Assembly (NCBI GenBank): GCA_019244415.1 | Contig: JAFASN010000045.1 | Span: 1-40,777, forward strand | Reading direction: 5' to 3' | Origin: Verrucomicrobiota bacterium | GTDB lineage: Bacteria > Verrucomicrobiota > Verrucomicrobiia > Chthoniobacterales > UBA10450 | Length of the DNA stretch: 40,777 bases | Part shown: piece by piece, positions 23,607-32,105 of the stretch | How positions within the stretch are numbered: position 1 is the first letter of the stretch | Layout of the letters: the number at the start of each line of letters is the position of its first letter | Program-made: the position numbers and the translations under genes | Notes under the pieces: generated by a model | Databases searched by the model: none | Told to the model about the DNA's origin: nothing | The model's input: the letters and a program-made list of their open reading frames with translations, nothing else

Positions 23607-24884
23607 TTATGACAGCGCGCGGATCAGCTCCGCCGTTCGCACGGTAGCGCCGCGGTGCGGAGCTAGGACTTCGCGGGCGCGACTGACCATTGTTTCCCGT
23701 TCTCGGGCGTCACGCAGCAAACGGGCGGCTTGGCCAACGAACTCCGCGCGATTGCGCACGCAAGTCGCGCCGTCGCTCTCGATCAACGCGCGAGCAATCG
23801 CCGCGAAGTTTTCCATGTGCGGACCGAACATCACCGGTTTGCCGGCCGCGATCGCTTCGACCGGATTTTGTCCGCCGTGCGCGGCCATGCTTTTGCCGAT
23901 GAAGACAACGGTCGCGACATTGTACCAATTCGCCAGCTCGCCGGTGCTATCGATGAGGAGAACGTCGGACGCGGTCTGCCGCGGGGCGCTGCGGCGGCAG
24001 ACGCGGAGATCGCGCCCGCGAAGGAGCGACTCGATCTCGGCCGCGCGCTCGACGTGACGTGGCGCGATGACAAGAAACAAGTCCGCGAACTCACGACGCA
24101 GCTCGAGGAAGGCGCCGGCGAGAATCTGTTCCTCTCCGCGATGCGTGCTGCCGCCGAGTAAAATGGGTCGGGCGGAAGTGATTCCGATCTCATTGAGTAC
24201 CTGGCGCGGCTCAGCGGAAAACGCCGGTGCTTGTTCCGCATCGAACTTGATGTTGCCAGTGACGTGAATGCATTCGGCGCGGGCGCCAATCTTCTGCGAC
24301 CTCGCGGTATCGACCGCGTCCGTGACGCAAACCAGACTGAGCTTGCGGAACATGGGCGCGAGCGCGAAACGGAAGCGCAGGAACCGTTTTTCCGAGCGGT
24401 GCGACAATCGTGCGTTTGCCAGTACTACTGGCACATCTCGCCGGTCCGCTTCGTGCAGCATGTTTGGCCAGACTTCGGCTTCGATGAGCACGATCTTGCT
24501 GGGGGCGATGGTGGCAAACGCGCGCCGCATGACCGGCCAGAAATCGAGTGGGCTGTAGAGTACAGTCACCGGCGCTGGTGCGGTTTTCTCCGCGAGAGCG
24601 TAACCAGTCGTGGTCGTGGTCGTGAGTACCAATGGCAATTCTGGAGATCGCGTCTGTAATTCCCGCGCGAGCCTGAGCGCGATCAGCACTTCACCCACGC
24701 TCACCGCATGTATCCAGAGCGGCCGTTTTGCCCGCAATCGCCCGCGCACCTCGCGCGTGTAAAATCCAAGCCGCTGGCCGAAATTCCGCCGGTAGGCACC
24801 GCGGCGGAACATTTTGAGGAGATAGCCGGGAAGGAAAAGCGCCAGTCCTACTGGCCACAGTACGTTGTAGAGCAGCCTGATCAT
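23607..24884 (-). CDS. waaA: 3-deoxy-D-manno-octulosonic acid transferase
   Basis: The enzyme transfers Kdo from CMP-Kdo to lipid A precursor at the inner membrane, an essential step of lipopolysaccharide synthesis. The start at ATG 24884 overlaps the rsmD stop (ATGA) and gives the expected beginning IRLLYNVLWPVGLALFLPG, a membrane-associated helix. Key family blocks are RPLWIHAVSVGEV, the acceptor-domain Glu in LIEAEVWPN, VVLANARLS, and the GT30 C-terminal LLIDSTGELANWYNVATVVFIGKSM (23980-23890), followed by HGGQNPVEAIAAGKPVMFGPHMENF (23880-23810), which contacts CMP-Kdo. The presence of waaA supports an LPS-bearing outer membrane. It is the third gene of the asmA-rsmD-waaA set. Confidence 0.95.
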   Translation of the reverse strand: MIRLLYNVLWPVGLALFLPGYLLKMFRRGAYRRNFGQRLGFYTREVRGRLRAKRPLWIHAVSVGEVLIALRLARELQTRSPELPLVLTTTTTTGYALAEKTAPAPVTVLYSPLDFWPVMRRAFATIAPSKIVLIEAEVWPNMLHEADRRDVPVVLANARLSHRSEKRFLRFRFALAPMFRKLSLVCVTDAVDTARSQKIGARAECIHVTGNIKFDAEQAPAFSAEPRQVLNEIGITSARPILLGGSTHRGEEQILAGAFLELRREFADLFLVIAPRHVERAAEIESLLRGRDLRVCRRSAPRQTASDVLLIDSTGELANWYNVATVVFIGKSMAAHGGQNPVEAIAAGKPVMFGPHMENFAAIARALIESDGATCVRNRAEFVGQAARLLRDARERETMVSRAREVLAPHRGATVRTAELIRALS

Positions 24885-25426
24885 ACCGGCGCGAGAAGCA
24901 GTACTTCCGTGGCGCCGTAGTTTCGAGCCCGGAGCAATTTCCAATTCCTGTACTCCGGCGTGCGTTCATCGGGGCGTTTCTCGAGTACGAGTGCGCCATC
25001 GGGCGCCAGCAGTTGGCCGAGCGCGTTATTTTTCAGTAGCAATTCCGTGAAGCTTTCGCCCGTCGCCGCAGCTTCATACGGCGGATCGGCAAAGATGATG
25101 TCGAATGCTCCGCTCGCGTGCCGAAGAAACGTAAATACGTCTGCGACACGCACACGCGCCTCCAAGCTCGCCGTCGCGAGATTGCGCTCGATCGCATTTG
25201 CCGCCTGGCGATTCGATTCCACAAACAAGGCCGACGCCGCACCGCGACTGAGTGCTTCAATTCCGAGGCTGCCCGAGCCGGCAAATAAGTCTAGTACGCG
25301 CGCGCCAATGACGCTTTCGCCGAGCATGGAAAAAATCGCCGCTTTCACGCGGTCCATCGTCGGCCTGACGCCGCGCCGCGGAACCTGAAGTCGCAGGCCA
25401 CCGGCGCTTCCCGCGATCACTCTCAC
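24881..25426 (-). CDS. rsmD: 16S rRNA (guanine966-N2)-methyltransferase
   Basis: The 181-residue SAM-dependent methyltransferase modifies G966 of 16S rRNA. Signatures: MRVIAGSAGGLRLQVPRRGV at the start, RPTMDRVKAAIFSML, the SAM-binding VLDLFAGSGSLGIEALSRGA, and the catalytic ADPPY motif. Length is normal for RsmD. Both ends overlap neighbours by 4 bases (asmA-like stop and waaA start), so the three genes form a tightly coupled operon. Confidence 0.95.
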   Translation of the reverse strand: MRVIAGSAGGLRLQVPRRGVRPTMDRVKAAIFSMLGESVIGARVLDLFAGSGSLGIEALSRGAASALFVESNRQAANAIERNLATASLEARVRVADVFTFLRHASGAFDIIFADPPYEAAATGESFTELLLKNNALGQLLAPDGALVLEKRPDERTPEYRNWKLLRARNYGATEVLLLAPV

Positions 25427-26919
25427 GGGCTCGGCACCGGCGAGGCAGCCGGAGCGGCCGATCCAACGGAAGGTGACGGCTGAGGCATTGATTCCCCCTC
25501 TTTTTTCTTTCTGCCTTTGCCGCGCCCAAAGAGCGCATCGATCACGCCGCCGATATTTTTCAGGTCAACGCCCACGGCGCGTTCCATTAAATCCGTCTTC
25601 GGCTTTTCGAGCGTGCCACCAATGTGAAATGGAAGGCTGTACTCACCCGGCACATCGGTGGCAACGAAGTTCTCGCGCATCCCGCGAAAGAGCTGGCCGC
25701 GTACTTTGTCGTTGATGGTGAGAGTGGAATTCAGCGCGACCCGGCCGTCAAAACCGATCGTCCCGGTAGCGCTGAGCGCGAGATTCTGCGAGCGCAAATT
25801 CAGCCCGTCGATCATCACTGACGTACCGGCGAGATGGTAGCGCGCTTCGGCCTGCTGAAGGTCGAGCTGCGAAAGCTCGTCGATCTGCAACAACTGACCA
25901 AGCATTGCCAGCACCGTGAATTGCTGTACGTGCCCGCCGTGCAATGAAATTGTGCCCGAGCCCGTCAAGGCGCTGGGATCAGCGATTTTGCCAGAAGCAT
26001 CCAGGGTACCTTCAACCAAACCATGCGCCACGCCTTTGCCGCCGCCGGCTCGCTCGATGATTTCGTTCACATCCACGCCGCGGAAGGTCGCGTGCAGGGT
26101 GAACGGCGAATCGGGCGTCTGCGGCTCAACGCCGAAAGTACCGGCTAACTCACCTTTCGCGACGCGCGCCTGGATTTGCGAAAGCTCCAATTGGCCCGGG
26201 TCATAGCGCAGAGCGGCGCGAACGTTTGTGAGGAAAAAGCGGTCGCGCAGCGCGATTTTGCCGATGCGCGTCTCACCTCGCAGCGAGTTGCCTTCGCGCA
26301 GCGCGGAGGAGAATTGCACGCCATCGAAAAGCGCGACCGTGCTCTGCGTGCGGTCGAGAAATCGGAAGCTGGCATCCTGTACTTTCACTCGTTGTACTTC
26401 CGGCTCCGGAAACGGCGGCTCGCGCATTGGTCGCGACGGAGTTGGGACAGGTTCAGCGCCGCCCGGCGGTGTGGCCCCACCTTGTGTAACGCTGCGCTCA
26501 CGTTGACGCGCAGGTATTCGCCATTTCCCCGAATCATTTTGCGGCCAGGTGACCTGCGGTTTTACCAGGGTGATCTGCTTGATGACGAGTGGCTGGCGAA
26601 AAACCGAGGCGAGCCGTACTCGCAACCGCACGCTGCTGGCGTCGAGAAAGGGTGTTGCCGCACCCGGGTCGCGTTGTGGAATGGTGATGCCGCTGAGCCG
26701 CAGACCGCTCCATGGTGTGATGCTGATGCGCGCGATGCGCAACGGCATGCCGAGGCGCTGGCTGAGTTCCTGCTGAATCCGAGATTGTGTCGCCGCCGAT
26801 TGCACGTAGAGATTCAGCGCCAGCAGAGCCGCCGCGCAGCACGCGCCGACGATTGCGAGACACCAGCCGATCATTCGCCGTGCGCGAAGCATTCGCGGAA
26901 CTCTAGCCAGCCACTCCAC
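25423..26919 (-). CDS. AsmA-family envelope protein
   Basis: A 498-residue protein with one N-terminal membrane helix (IGWCLAIVGACCAAALLALN, about residues 17-36). The AsmA hallmark follows: LSQRLGMPLRIARISITPW, then GLRLSGITIPQRD and LVIKQITLVKPQVTW. The middle has a Pro-rich insertion (about 140-170). The C-terminal half has the repeated beta strands typical of AsmA/TamB proteins (GTLDASGKIADPSALTGSG; ATGTIGFDGRVALNSTL). The tail is KKKEGESMPQ and Pro/Ser/Ala-rich. Such proteins form bridge-like structures in the periplasm that help move lipids to the outer membrane. It overlaps rsmD by 4 bases. An antisense frame at 26176-27015 is a shadow. Confidence 0.88.
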   Translation of the reverse strand: MEWLARVPRMLRARRMIGWCLAIVGACCAAALLALNLYVQSAATQSRIQQELSQRLGMPLRIARISITPWSGLRLSGITIPQRDPGAATPFLDASSVRLRVRLASVFRQPLVIKQITLVKPQVTWPQNDSGKWRIPARQRERSVTQGGATPPGGAEPVPTPSRPMREPPFPEPEVQRVKVQDASFRFLDRTQSTVALFDGVQFSSALREGNSLRGETRIGKIALRDRFFLTNVRAALRYDPGQLELSQIQARVAKGELAGTFGVEPQTPDSPFTLHATFRGVDVNEIIERAGGGKGVAHGLVEGTLDASGKIADPSALTGSGTISLHGGHVQQFTVLAMLGQLLQIDELSQLDLQQAEARYHLAGTSVMIDGLNLRSQNLALSATGTIGFDGRVALNSTLTINDKVRGQLFRGMRENFVATDVPGEYSLPFHIGGTLEKPKTDLMERAVGVDLKNIGGVIDALFGRGKGRKKKEGESMPQPSPSVGSAAPAASPVPSP

Positions 26920-26933
26920 CCAGAAAAGCGCTC

Positions 26934-27797
26934 TTGCAAAGTACGTTCGTCATTCTCAATCCCGCCGCGCGCAGCGAACGCGTCCACCGCTGGCGCAAGC
27001 ACGTGGAAATGTTAGCCCGCGACGCCGTGCTCTGCGCGACTTCGCGCGTAGGAGAAGCTGAAGCGCTGGCGCGACGGGCGGCGTCGGAAGGGTACGAGAT
27101 CGTCGTCGCCGCGGGAGGCGACGGTACCGTCAACGAAGTGGTGAATGGGATTGCCGGAAGTGACGCCGTACTCGGTCTTCTTCCCATGGGCACGGTGAAC
27201 GTGTTTGCCAACGAGCTGCGCCTCCCCACCAGCCGTCTGGATGAATGCTGGAAGATCATTTGCCGTGGGCGCAGCCGGCCGATTGATTTGCCCCGAGCTA
27301 ACGAGAAGTATTTTGTGCAACTCGCCGGCATAGGGCTCGATGCCCAGGCGGTGAAAGAAACGAGCGCGACATTGAAGCGAAATTTCGGGCCGCTCAGCTA
27401 TCTTATCTCCGCCGCGCAGATCGCTTCACGGCCGCCCCCGCGGTTGTGCATCGAATCCGAGGATGCAGTCACTGACGAAGGTTCGTTTGTCCTTGTCGGC
27501 AACGGCCGCTTTTATGGCGGACCATTCCCATTTTTCAAACGCGCTCTGCTCGATGACGGACTGCTCGACGTACTCGTCTTCAAGCGGCTCGGTTATCTGG
27601 AAATCATCCGCTACCTTCAAGAGGTGATCTTCAGCGATTCCATCACCCGGCCAGAGATCGAGTACTTCGAGACGCGGCGCCTGCGCGTCAGCGCCGAAGC
27701 CAGCGTGCCGGTCGAAGCGGACGGCGAACTCATTGGCACGTGTCCGGTGGAATTTCAGATGAACGAGCGGCCGCTGCGAGTGCTCGCCGCAGCGTAA
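26934..27797 (+). CDS. Diacylglycerol/lipid kinase family protein
   Basis: A 287-residue DAGK-catalytic-domain protein. Motifs: FVILNPAARS (phosphate-binding N-terminus), VVAAGGDGTVNEVVNGI (GGDGT active-site loop), GLLPMGTVNVFANEL (nearest match to the GTGN-F motif, here GTVNVF), and the C-terminal EADGELIGTCPVEF strand. The family includes DgkB, YegS and sphingosine-kinase-like enzymes; which lipid is used cannot be said. The start is TTG 26934, since the conserved strand begins two residues later. It is divergent from the AsmA-like gene, with only 14 bases between their starts, so promoters lie inside coding sequence or overlap. Confidence 0.9.
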   Translation: MQSTFVILNPAARSERVHRWRKHVEMLARDAVLCATSRVGEAEALARRAASEGYEIVVAAGGDGTVNEVVNGIAGSDAVLGLLPMGTVNVFANELRLPTSRLDECWKIICRGRSRPIDLPRANEKYFVQLAGIGLDAQAVKETSATLKRNFGPLSYLISAAQIASRPPPRLCIESEDAVTDEGSFVLVGNGRFYGGPFPFFKRALLDDGLLDVLVFKRLGYLEIIRYLQEVIFSDSITRPEIEYFETRRLRVSAEASVPVEADGELIGTCPVEFQMNERPLRVLAAA

Positions 27798-27903
27798 GCG
27801 CGGGCGTGACGCAGCGCCTTGCTTTCCCAGATCCGCGACAATTTTCCAGCCGCCAAGAACGAGAAACATCGACACCCGCGAGCGCGTGCGATACTCTCGT
27901 GGC

Positions 27904-28734
27904 ATGCGTCTGTCCGGGCGAAAGACCTCACGTTTTACCCGTTCGTGGTCTCCCGCGCAACGCGTCGTTCTGCTCGGACTGCTCGGCCTGAACGTCGCCG
28001 GGTTTCTCGCCCAGCTCGTGCTTAGCGCATGGGACGCCTCATTCGCCCACGAGTACCTCGGATTAAGCCATCGCGGTGTTTCGCAGGCTTATGCGTGGCA
28101 ATTTTTCACCGCACTGCTGCTGCACAACAACGTCTGGCATTTCGCCGCGGACATGCTGGTACTTTACTTTATCGGGCGCGACGTGGAGGTAATTCTCGGT
28201 CGGCGCGAATTCATTTTCCTTTATCTCTTTGGCGCTTTCGCGGGTGAGCTGGGCCACCTCTTCCTCATGCCGGCTGATTGCGTGCTCTTCGCCGCCAGTG
28301 GCGGAGTGGCCGCCCTTTTCATGGCTTACGCCACGATCCTGCCCGAACTGGAAGTGACGACTCTCCTGCTTTTCATGGTCCCGCTGCGGCTGAAAATGCG
28401 GCGGCTGGCTCAGCTTTCGATCCTTGTCGCAGGCGTGTTGGTCATTTTCGATCGCTCCGGCACCGTGGGGCACAGCGCGTTCCTTGGCGGCGCCGCCGCC
28501 GGCTGGCTCTACGCGCATGTACTCGGGTTTGGACGCACATCGTTTCTGCAACGCACACTCTGGCGCCGCCGGTCGGAAGCAGAACGGCTGCGCAATCTGC
28601 CCGCGGAGCAATTTTTGGCTGAGCAGATCGATCCTGTACTCGAAAAAATTTCGGACCGCGGCCTGCGGAGTCTCACTCGCCGCGAGCGCCGCCTGCTTCA
28701 GCAAGCGCGCGAGAAAATGCTGGGCGCAAGCTAG
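27904..28734 (+). CDS. Rhomboid-family intramembrane serine protease
   Basis: From ATG 27904 the protein is 276 residues with about six hydrophobic segments. The rhomboid core is visible: WHFAADMLVLYFIGRDVE (the H-x-x-x-N/D region, with Asp in place of the usual Asn), LFAASGGVAALFM carrying the nucleophile Ser132 (motif AASG rather than the common GASG), and GTVGHSAFLGGAAAGWLY with the catalytic His190. Rhomboids cleave membrane proteins inside the bilayer. The C-terminal 70 residues form a charged cytoplasmic extension (LRSLTRRERRLLQQAREK). Substrates are unknown. The start at 27904 rather than 27886 is chosen because the upstream codons lack a ribosome-binding site; neither is certain. Confidence 0.9.
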   Translation: MRLSGRKTSRFTRSWSPAQRVVLLGLLGLNVAGFLAQLVLSAWDASFAHEYLGLSHRGVSQAYAWQFFTALLLHNNVWHFAADMLVLYFIGRDVEVILGRREFIFLYLFGAFAGELGHLFLMPADCVLFAASGGVAALFMAYATILPELEVTTLLLFMVPLRLKMRRLAQLSILVAGVLVIFDRSGTVGHSAFLGGAAAGWLYAHVLGFGRTSFLQRTLWRRRSEAERLRNLPAEQFLAEQIDPVLEKISDRGLRSLTRRERRLLQQAREKMLGAS

Positions 28735-28845
28735 CTGCGCAGCTCGGTTCAATTCCTGGGCGCAGACGCTGGCAACCACGAATAGTACGTTACGCCCGCA
28801 GCTTCGCGGCTCGCGTCGTCACTCCGCTCAATCCATCTTGCCGCC

Positions 28846-31527
28846 GTGAGTACACAAGGCTTGTGGCTCAAGGCGAAAATCGCGGCGTCGCTCGATCCCG
28901 AACGCGTCGGCGCGACACTCGATGCCATCGCCGCACAGTGGCCGGGTTCACTCGAGAAATTCCTGCGCGGCTTCCCGATCGGCGTCGAACCGCTGATTCA
29001 TTTGATCGCGGTCTCAACGATTTGCGCGGAACGCTTGCAGCAGGACGCGGAACTTCTCCATTGGCTAGCACAGCCGGAAATCTCGGCCGCTGATCGTGGA
29101 CCGCGCCGGATGGTCGCTGAACTGGACCGTTTCACCGATTCACCTGCGCAAAACAACTTCGCTGCGCTCCGGCAATGGAAAGCGCGCGAAATGACGCGCA
29201 TCGCCTTGCGCGAGGTCGCGGAGATCGCATCGCTCGAGCAAACCACGGCCGAGCTTTCCTGGCTGGCCGAAGTTTGCCTGGCCACAGTTTACCAACACCT
29301 CACCACAGCAATGCGCGCCCGGTTCGGCGATCCTCAAACTGATTTCGCTGCGCTCGGCCTTGGCAAACTTGGCGGCCACGAACTGAACCACAGCTCAGAC
29401 ATCGACCTCATCTTCCTCTATGGCGAAGAAGGGGAGGTTTCGCCCCGACTCACTCGCCACGAGTGGCATAACCGCCTGGCCGAGGAAATCGTGAAGGTTT
29501 TTGCGAAACCCGGTTTGTGGCGAGTCGATCTTCGCTTGCGCCCAGAGGGCAGCGCCGGGCCGCTCACGCGCTCAATCGAGAGCATGGAAAACTATTATGC
29601 CGGGTTTGGGGAAACGTGGGAGCGCCTTGCCCTGATTAAAGGCCGCCGGGTCTGCGGCAGCGATGAGCTGGCCTACGAATTCCTGCGGCAACATCAGCCG
29701 TTCATTTTTCCGCGCAGCGCCACTCCCGAATTGCTCAGCGAGATTTCCGCGATCAAACGCCGGATCGAGCGCGAAGTTCCGCACGAGACGCTGAACGTGA
29801 AACTCGGCGCCGGCGGCATTCGCGAGATCGAGTTCATCGTGCAGACACTCCAATTCATCCATGGCGCGCGACATCCGTTTTTGCAGGAGACTTCCACGCT
29901 AAAAACGTTGGCCGCGCTCTACCAGCTCGAGCTCCTGCCGCTGAGTGAAGTACGCGCGCTCGACCATGCTTACCGCCTGCTCCGGCGCATCGAGCACCGA
30001 CTGCAAATCGAAGCCGAACGGCAGACGCACTCCATTCCAGTTGAGCCGGAGAGACGCGATCGCCTCGCCCGCAGCCTCGGTTCCGATTCCGCGAGCGATT
30101 TTTTGGCTGAAGTACGCAGCGCCACTGATCGCGTCCGAGAAATTTTCGATCATCTTATCGCATCGGGAACGGCGGCGCCGGCCGTGGATCTCGGACTGTT
30201 CGCTGACGAGCAGCGCGCCTCGCGTGCGCTGAGCGAGCTGGCGCGCGGCTCGTCCTCGTTTCACGTCGCGCCGCGCACCCGCCACATTTTCGGCAAGCTG
30301 CGCCCGCTACTGCTCGAGCAACTGAGCCGCTGCGCTGACCCGGACGCTACCTTGACCGCTCTGGTGCGTTTTGTTGAAGCGTTCGGTTTGCGCAGCCTCT
30401 TATTCGAGCTGCTGGCCACAAATCCGAAGCTGCTCGAGTTGCTCGTGCAAACGTTCGATGCCAGCGAATTCGCCGCACAAATCCTCATCCGGCGTCCGCA
30501 ATTGCTCGAGGAAACGACCCGCGGCACTGGTTTGGGCGAAGCGCTCACCGTTTCTCAACACCGCAGCGTACTTCAAAAACGGGACCTGCGCGCAATCCGC
30601 AGTTATCGCCAGGCGCAATTACTCAGAATCATCATGCGTGACGTACTCAGCCTCGCCGGCGATGTGAACGAGGAGCTTAGCGCGCTGGCCGAAGGATGCC
30701 TGCTTGCCACCTGCGACGCGCTAGGGCTGCACGACCTCACCATTGTGGCTATGGGCAAATTCGGCGGCAACGAAATCACCTACGGCGCCGATCTCGACCT
30801 GATGTTTGTCGGTGAAAATTATCGAGCTGCCCAGGATCTCCTTAGTACGCTCACATGGGCAACCCCGGAAGGAATGATCGCGCCCGTGGATGTCCGCTTG
30901 CGGCCGGAAGGCGAAAAAGGCCCGCTGGTCAGCTCACTCGCGGCATTCGAAAGCTACTACCGCCAGCGCGCGCAGCTGTGGGAAATCCAGGCGCTTTCCC
31001 GCGCCCGGCCTGTTGCTGGAAAGCAAGCCGCCGAATTTCTCCGCATCGCGCAGGAAGCCTGGGCAAACGCCGGCCGCGACCGCCGGCTCTTCGCGGAGAT
31101 TACTGCGATGCTGGAACGCATTCGCCGCGAGCGCGGCAGCGGGAACGATTTTGCCGATTTTAAAACCGGAACCGGCGGGATCATTGAAGCGGAGTTTCTC
31201 GTTCAGCTACTCCAGATGCACGCGAATGTGCCAGGGCAAAACTGGATCCGAGCCACAGACCGTCTTGTCGAAGCCCGTGTACTCACCAGCGACAATGCCG
31301 CTGCCCTGCGCGCCAGCTACGGATTTCTGCGGCGCTGCGAAACCGTCTTGCGCCGATACTCAAACACCAGCGTCTCGGTGCTGCCGGGCGATTCAAAGCA
31401 ACAACAAACACTCGCGCGCCGGCTGGGTTTTGATGCAATGGACGCGTTCACGGAAAAGTACACGGCTGCGCGCGAATGCATTCATGGGCTGTATCGTTCG
31501 CTCAGTGGGAGCGCGACTGATCAGTGA
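28846..31527 (+). CDS. glnE: Glutamine synthetase adenylyltransferase/deadenylase
   Basis: An 893-residue bifunctional enzyme that adenylylates glutamine synthetase and reverses it in response to PII and glutamine. It has the duplicated nucleotidyltransferase layout. The N-terminal deadenylase domain contains LGLGKLGGHELNHSSDIDLIF (about residue 170), followed by WRVDLRLRPEGSAGPLTRS and KLGAGGIREIEFIVQTLQ. The C-terminal domain contains VAMGKFGGNEITYGADLDLMF (about residue 635), DVRLRPEGEKGPLVSSL and KTGTGGIIEAEFLVQLLQ. Start is GTG 28846. The stop overlaps the convergent DUF4112 gene by 7 bases. No glnA or glnB is in the window. Confidence 0.96.
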   Translation: MSTQGLWLKAKIAASLDPERVGATLDAIAAQWPGSLEKFLRGFPIGVEPLIHLIAVSTICAERLQQDAELLHWLAQPEISAADRGPRRMVAELDRFTDSPAQNNFAALRQWKAREMTRIALREVAEIASLEQTTAELSWLAEVCLATVYQHLTTAMRARFGDPQTDFAALGLGKLGGHELNHSSDIDLIFLYGEEGEVSPRLTRHEWHNRLAEEIVKVFAKPGLWRVDLRLRPEGSAGPLTRSIESMENYYAGFGETWERLALIKGRRVCGSDELAYEFLRQHQPFIFPRSATPELLSEISAIKRRIEREVPHETLNVKLGAGGIREIEFIVQTLQFIHGARHPFLQETSTLKTLAALYQLELLPLSEVRALDHAYRLLRRIEHRLQIEAERQTHSIPVEPERRDRLARSLGSDSASDFLAEVRSATDRVREIFDHLIASGTAAPAVDLGLFADEQRASRALSELARGSSSFHVAPRTRHIFGKLRPLLLEQLSRCADPDATLTALVRFVEAFGLRSLLFELLATNPKLLELLVQTFDASEFAAQILIRRPQLLEETTRGTGLGEALTVSQHRSVLQKRDLRAIRSYRQAQLLRIIMRDVLSLAGDVNEELSALAEGCLLATCDALGLHDLTIVAMGKFGGNEITYGADLDLMFVGENYRAAQDLLSTLTWATPEGMIAPVDVRLRPEGEKGPLVSSLAAFESYYRQRAQLWEIQALSRARPVAGKQAAEFLRIAQEAWANAGRDRRLFAEITAMLERIRRERGSGNDFADFKTGTGGIIEAEFLVQLLQMHANVPGQNWIRATDRLVEARVLTSDNAAALRASYGFLRRCETVLRRYSNTSVSVLPGDSKQQQTLARRLGFDAMDAFTEKYTAARECIHGLYRSLSGSATDQ

Positions 31528-32057
31528 GCGCCGAGAAGCCTGAAGAGCTGGTGCAGTATCCAGAGGCTGGCGATCAGGCCGCCGCAAATCACCAGCACGA
31601 TCACACCGATGACGCTGAGTACGAAAACCCAATCGCCTTTGCTGGGCCGCGACGGCTGATGGACGTGCTGCTGGAGCAAGTTGTAATTACGCTGGTTCGG
31701 ACGAAACCAGAATGCGAATGCCGAACCGACCAACGGAATCGCGCCGACCAGCTCATTCACGAGAATGTTCAGCGCCATGCGCGCGACGAGGATTTTCGGT
31801 AAACCGCGGCGGGTGGCGTAGAGCAACGCCGTGGCGGAAACAAATGCCGCGCTGACGTCTCCTACCACCGGGATGAAATCGACCACGGGGTTCAGCCCGA
31901 CCCGCCTCTTCATGCCCGGAATCCTGAGCAGATTGTCCATGATCGTGGCCACCCACCTGAACAACGGCTCGACAGCAGCGCGCCGTTGCTTCTCTTCCGG
32001 TGGAAGGACTTCCCACTCGTAGACTTCCGACTTTCGATTGCCGATTTCCGATTTCAT
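31521..32057 (-). CDS. DUF4112 membrane protein
   Basis: The core matches DUF4112: WVATIMDNLLRIPGMKRRVGLNPVVDFIPVVGDVSAAFVS (31950-31830), the Arg-Met-ALNILVNELVGAIPLVGSAFAFWFRPNQRN block, and a C-terminal membrane helix VLSVIGVIVLVICGGLIAS. Function of the family is unknown. ATG 32057 is chosen; a GTG at 32081 is possible. The first codons from 32057 are built from 7-base tandem repeats (MKSEIGNRKSEV), so the native start may lie further in. It is last in a minus-strand run after rho, and its stop overlaps glnE by 7 bases. Confidence 0.82.
   Translation of the reverse strand: MKSEIGNRKSEVYEWEVLPPEEKQRRAAVEPLFRWVATIMDNLLRIPGMKRRVGLNPVVDFIPVVGDVSAAFVSATALLYATRRGLPKILVARMALNILVNELVGAIPLVGSAFAFWFRPNQRNYNLLQQHVHQPSRPSKGDWVFVLSVIGVIVLVICGGLIASLWILHQLFRLLGAH
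32022..32057 (-). repeat. Degenerate 7-bp tandem repeat at gene start
   Basis: On the minus strand, units GAAATCG, GAAATCG, GCAATCG, AAAGTCG and GAAGTCT follow the ATG of the DUF4112 gene and encode KSEIGNRKSEV. It looks like a short intergenic repeat captured into the reading frame. Confidence 0.55.
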
Positions 32058-32105
32058 CCTGCGAGTACAACCACTCGGCACTCGCCGTTCGGCACTAGGG
32101 AATGC

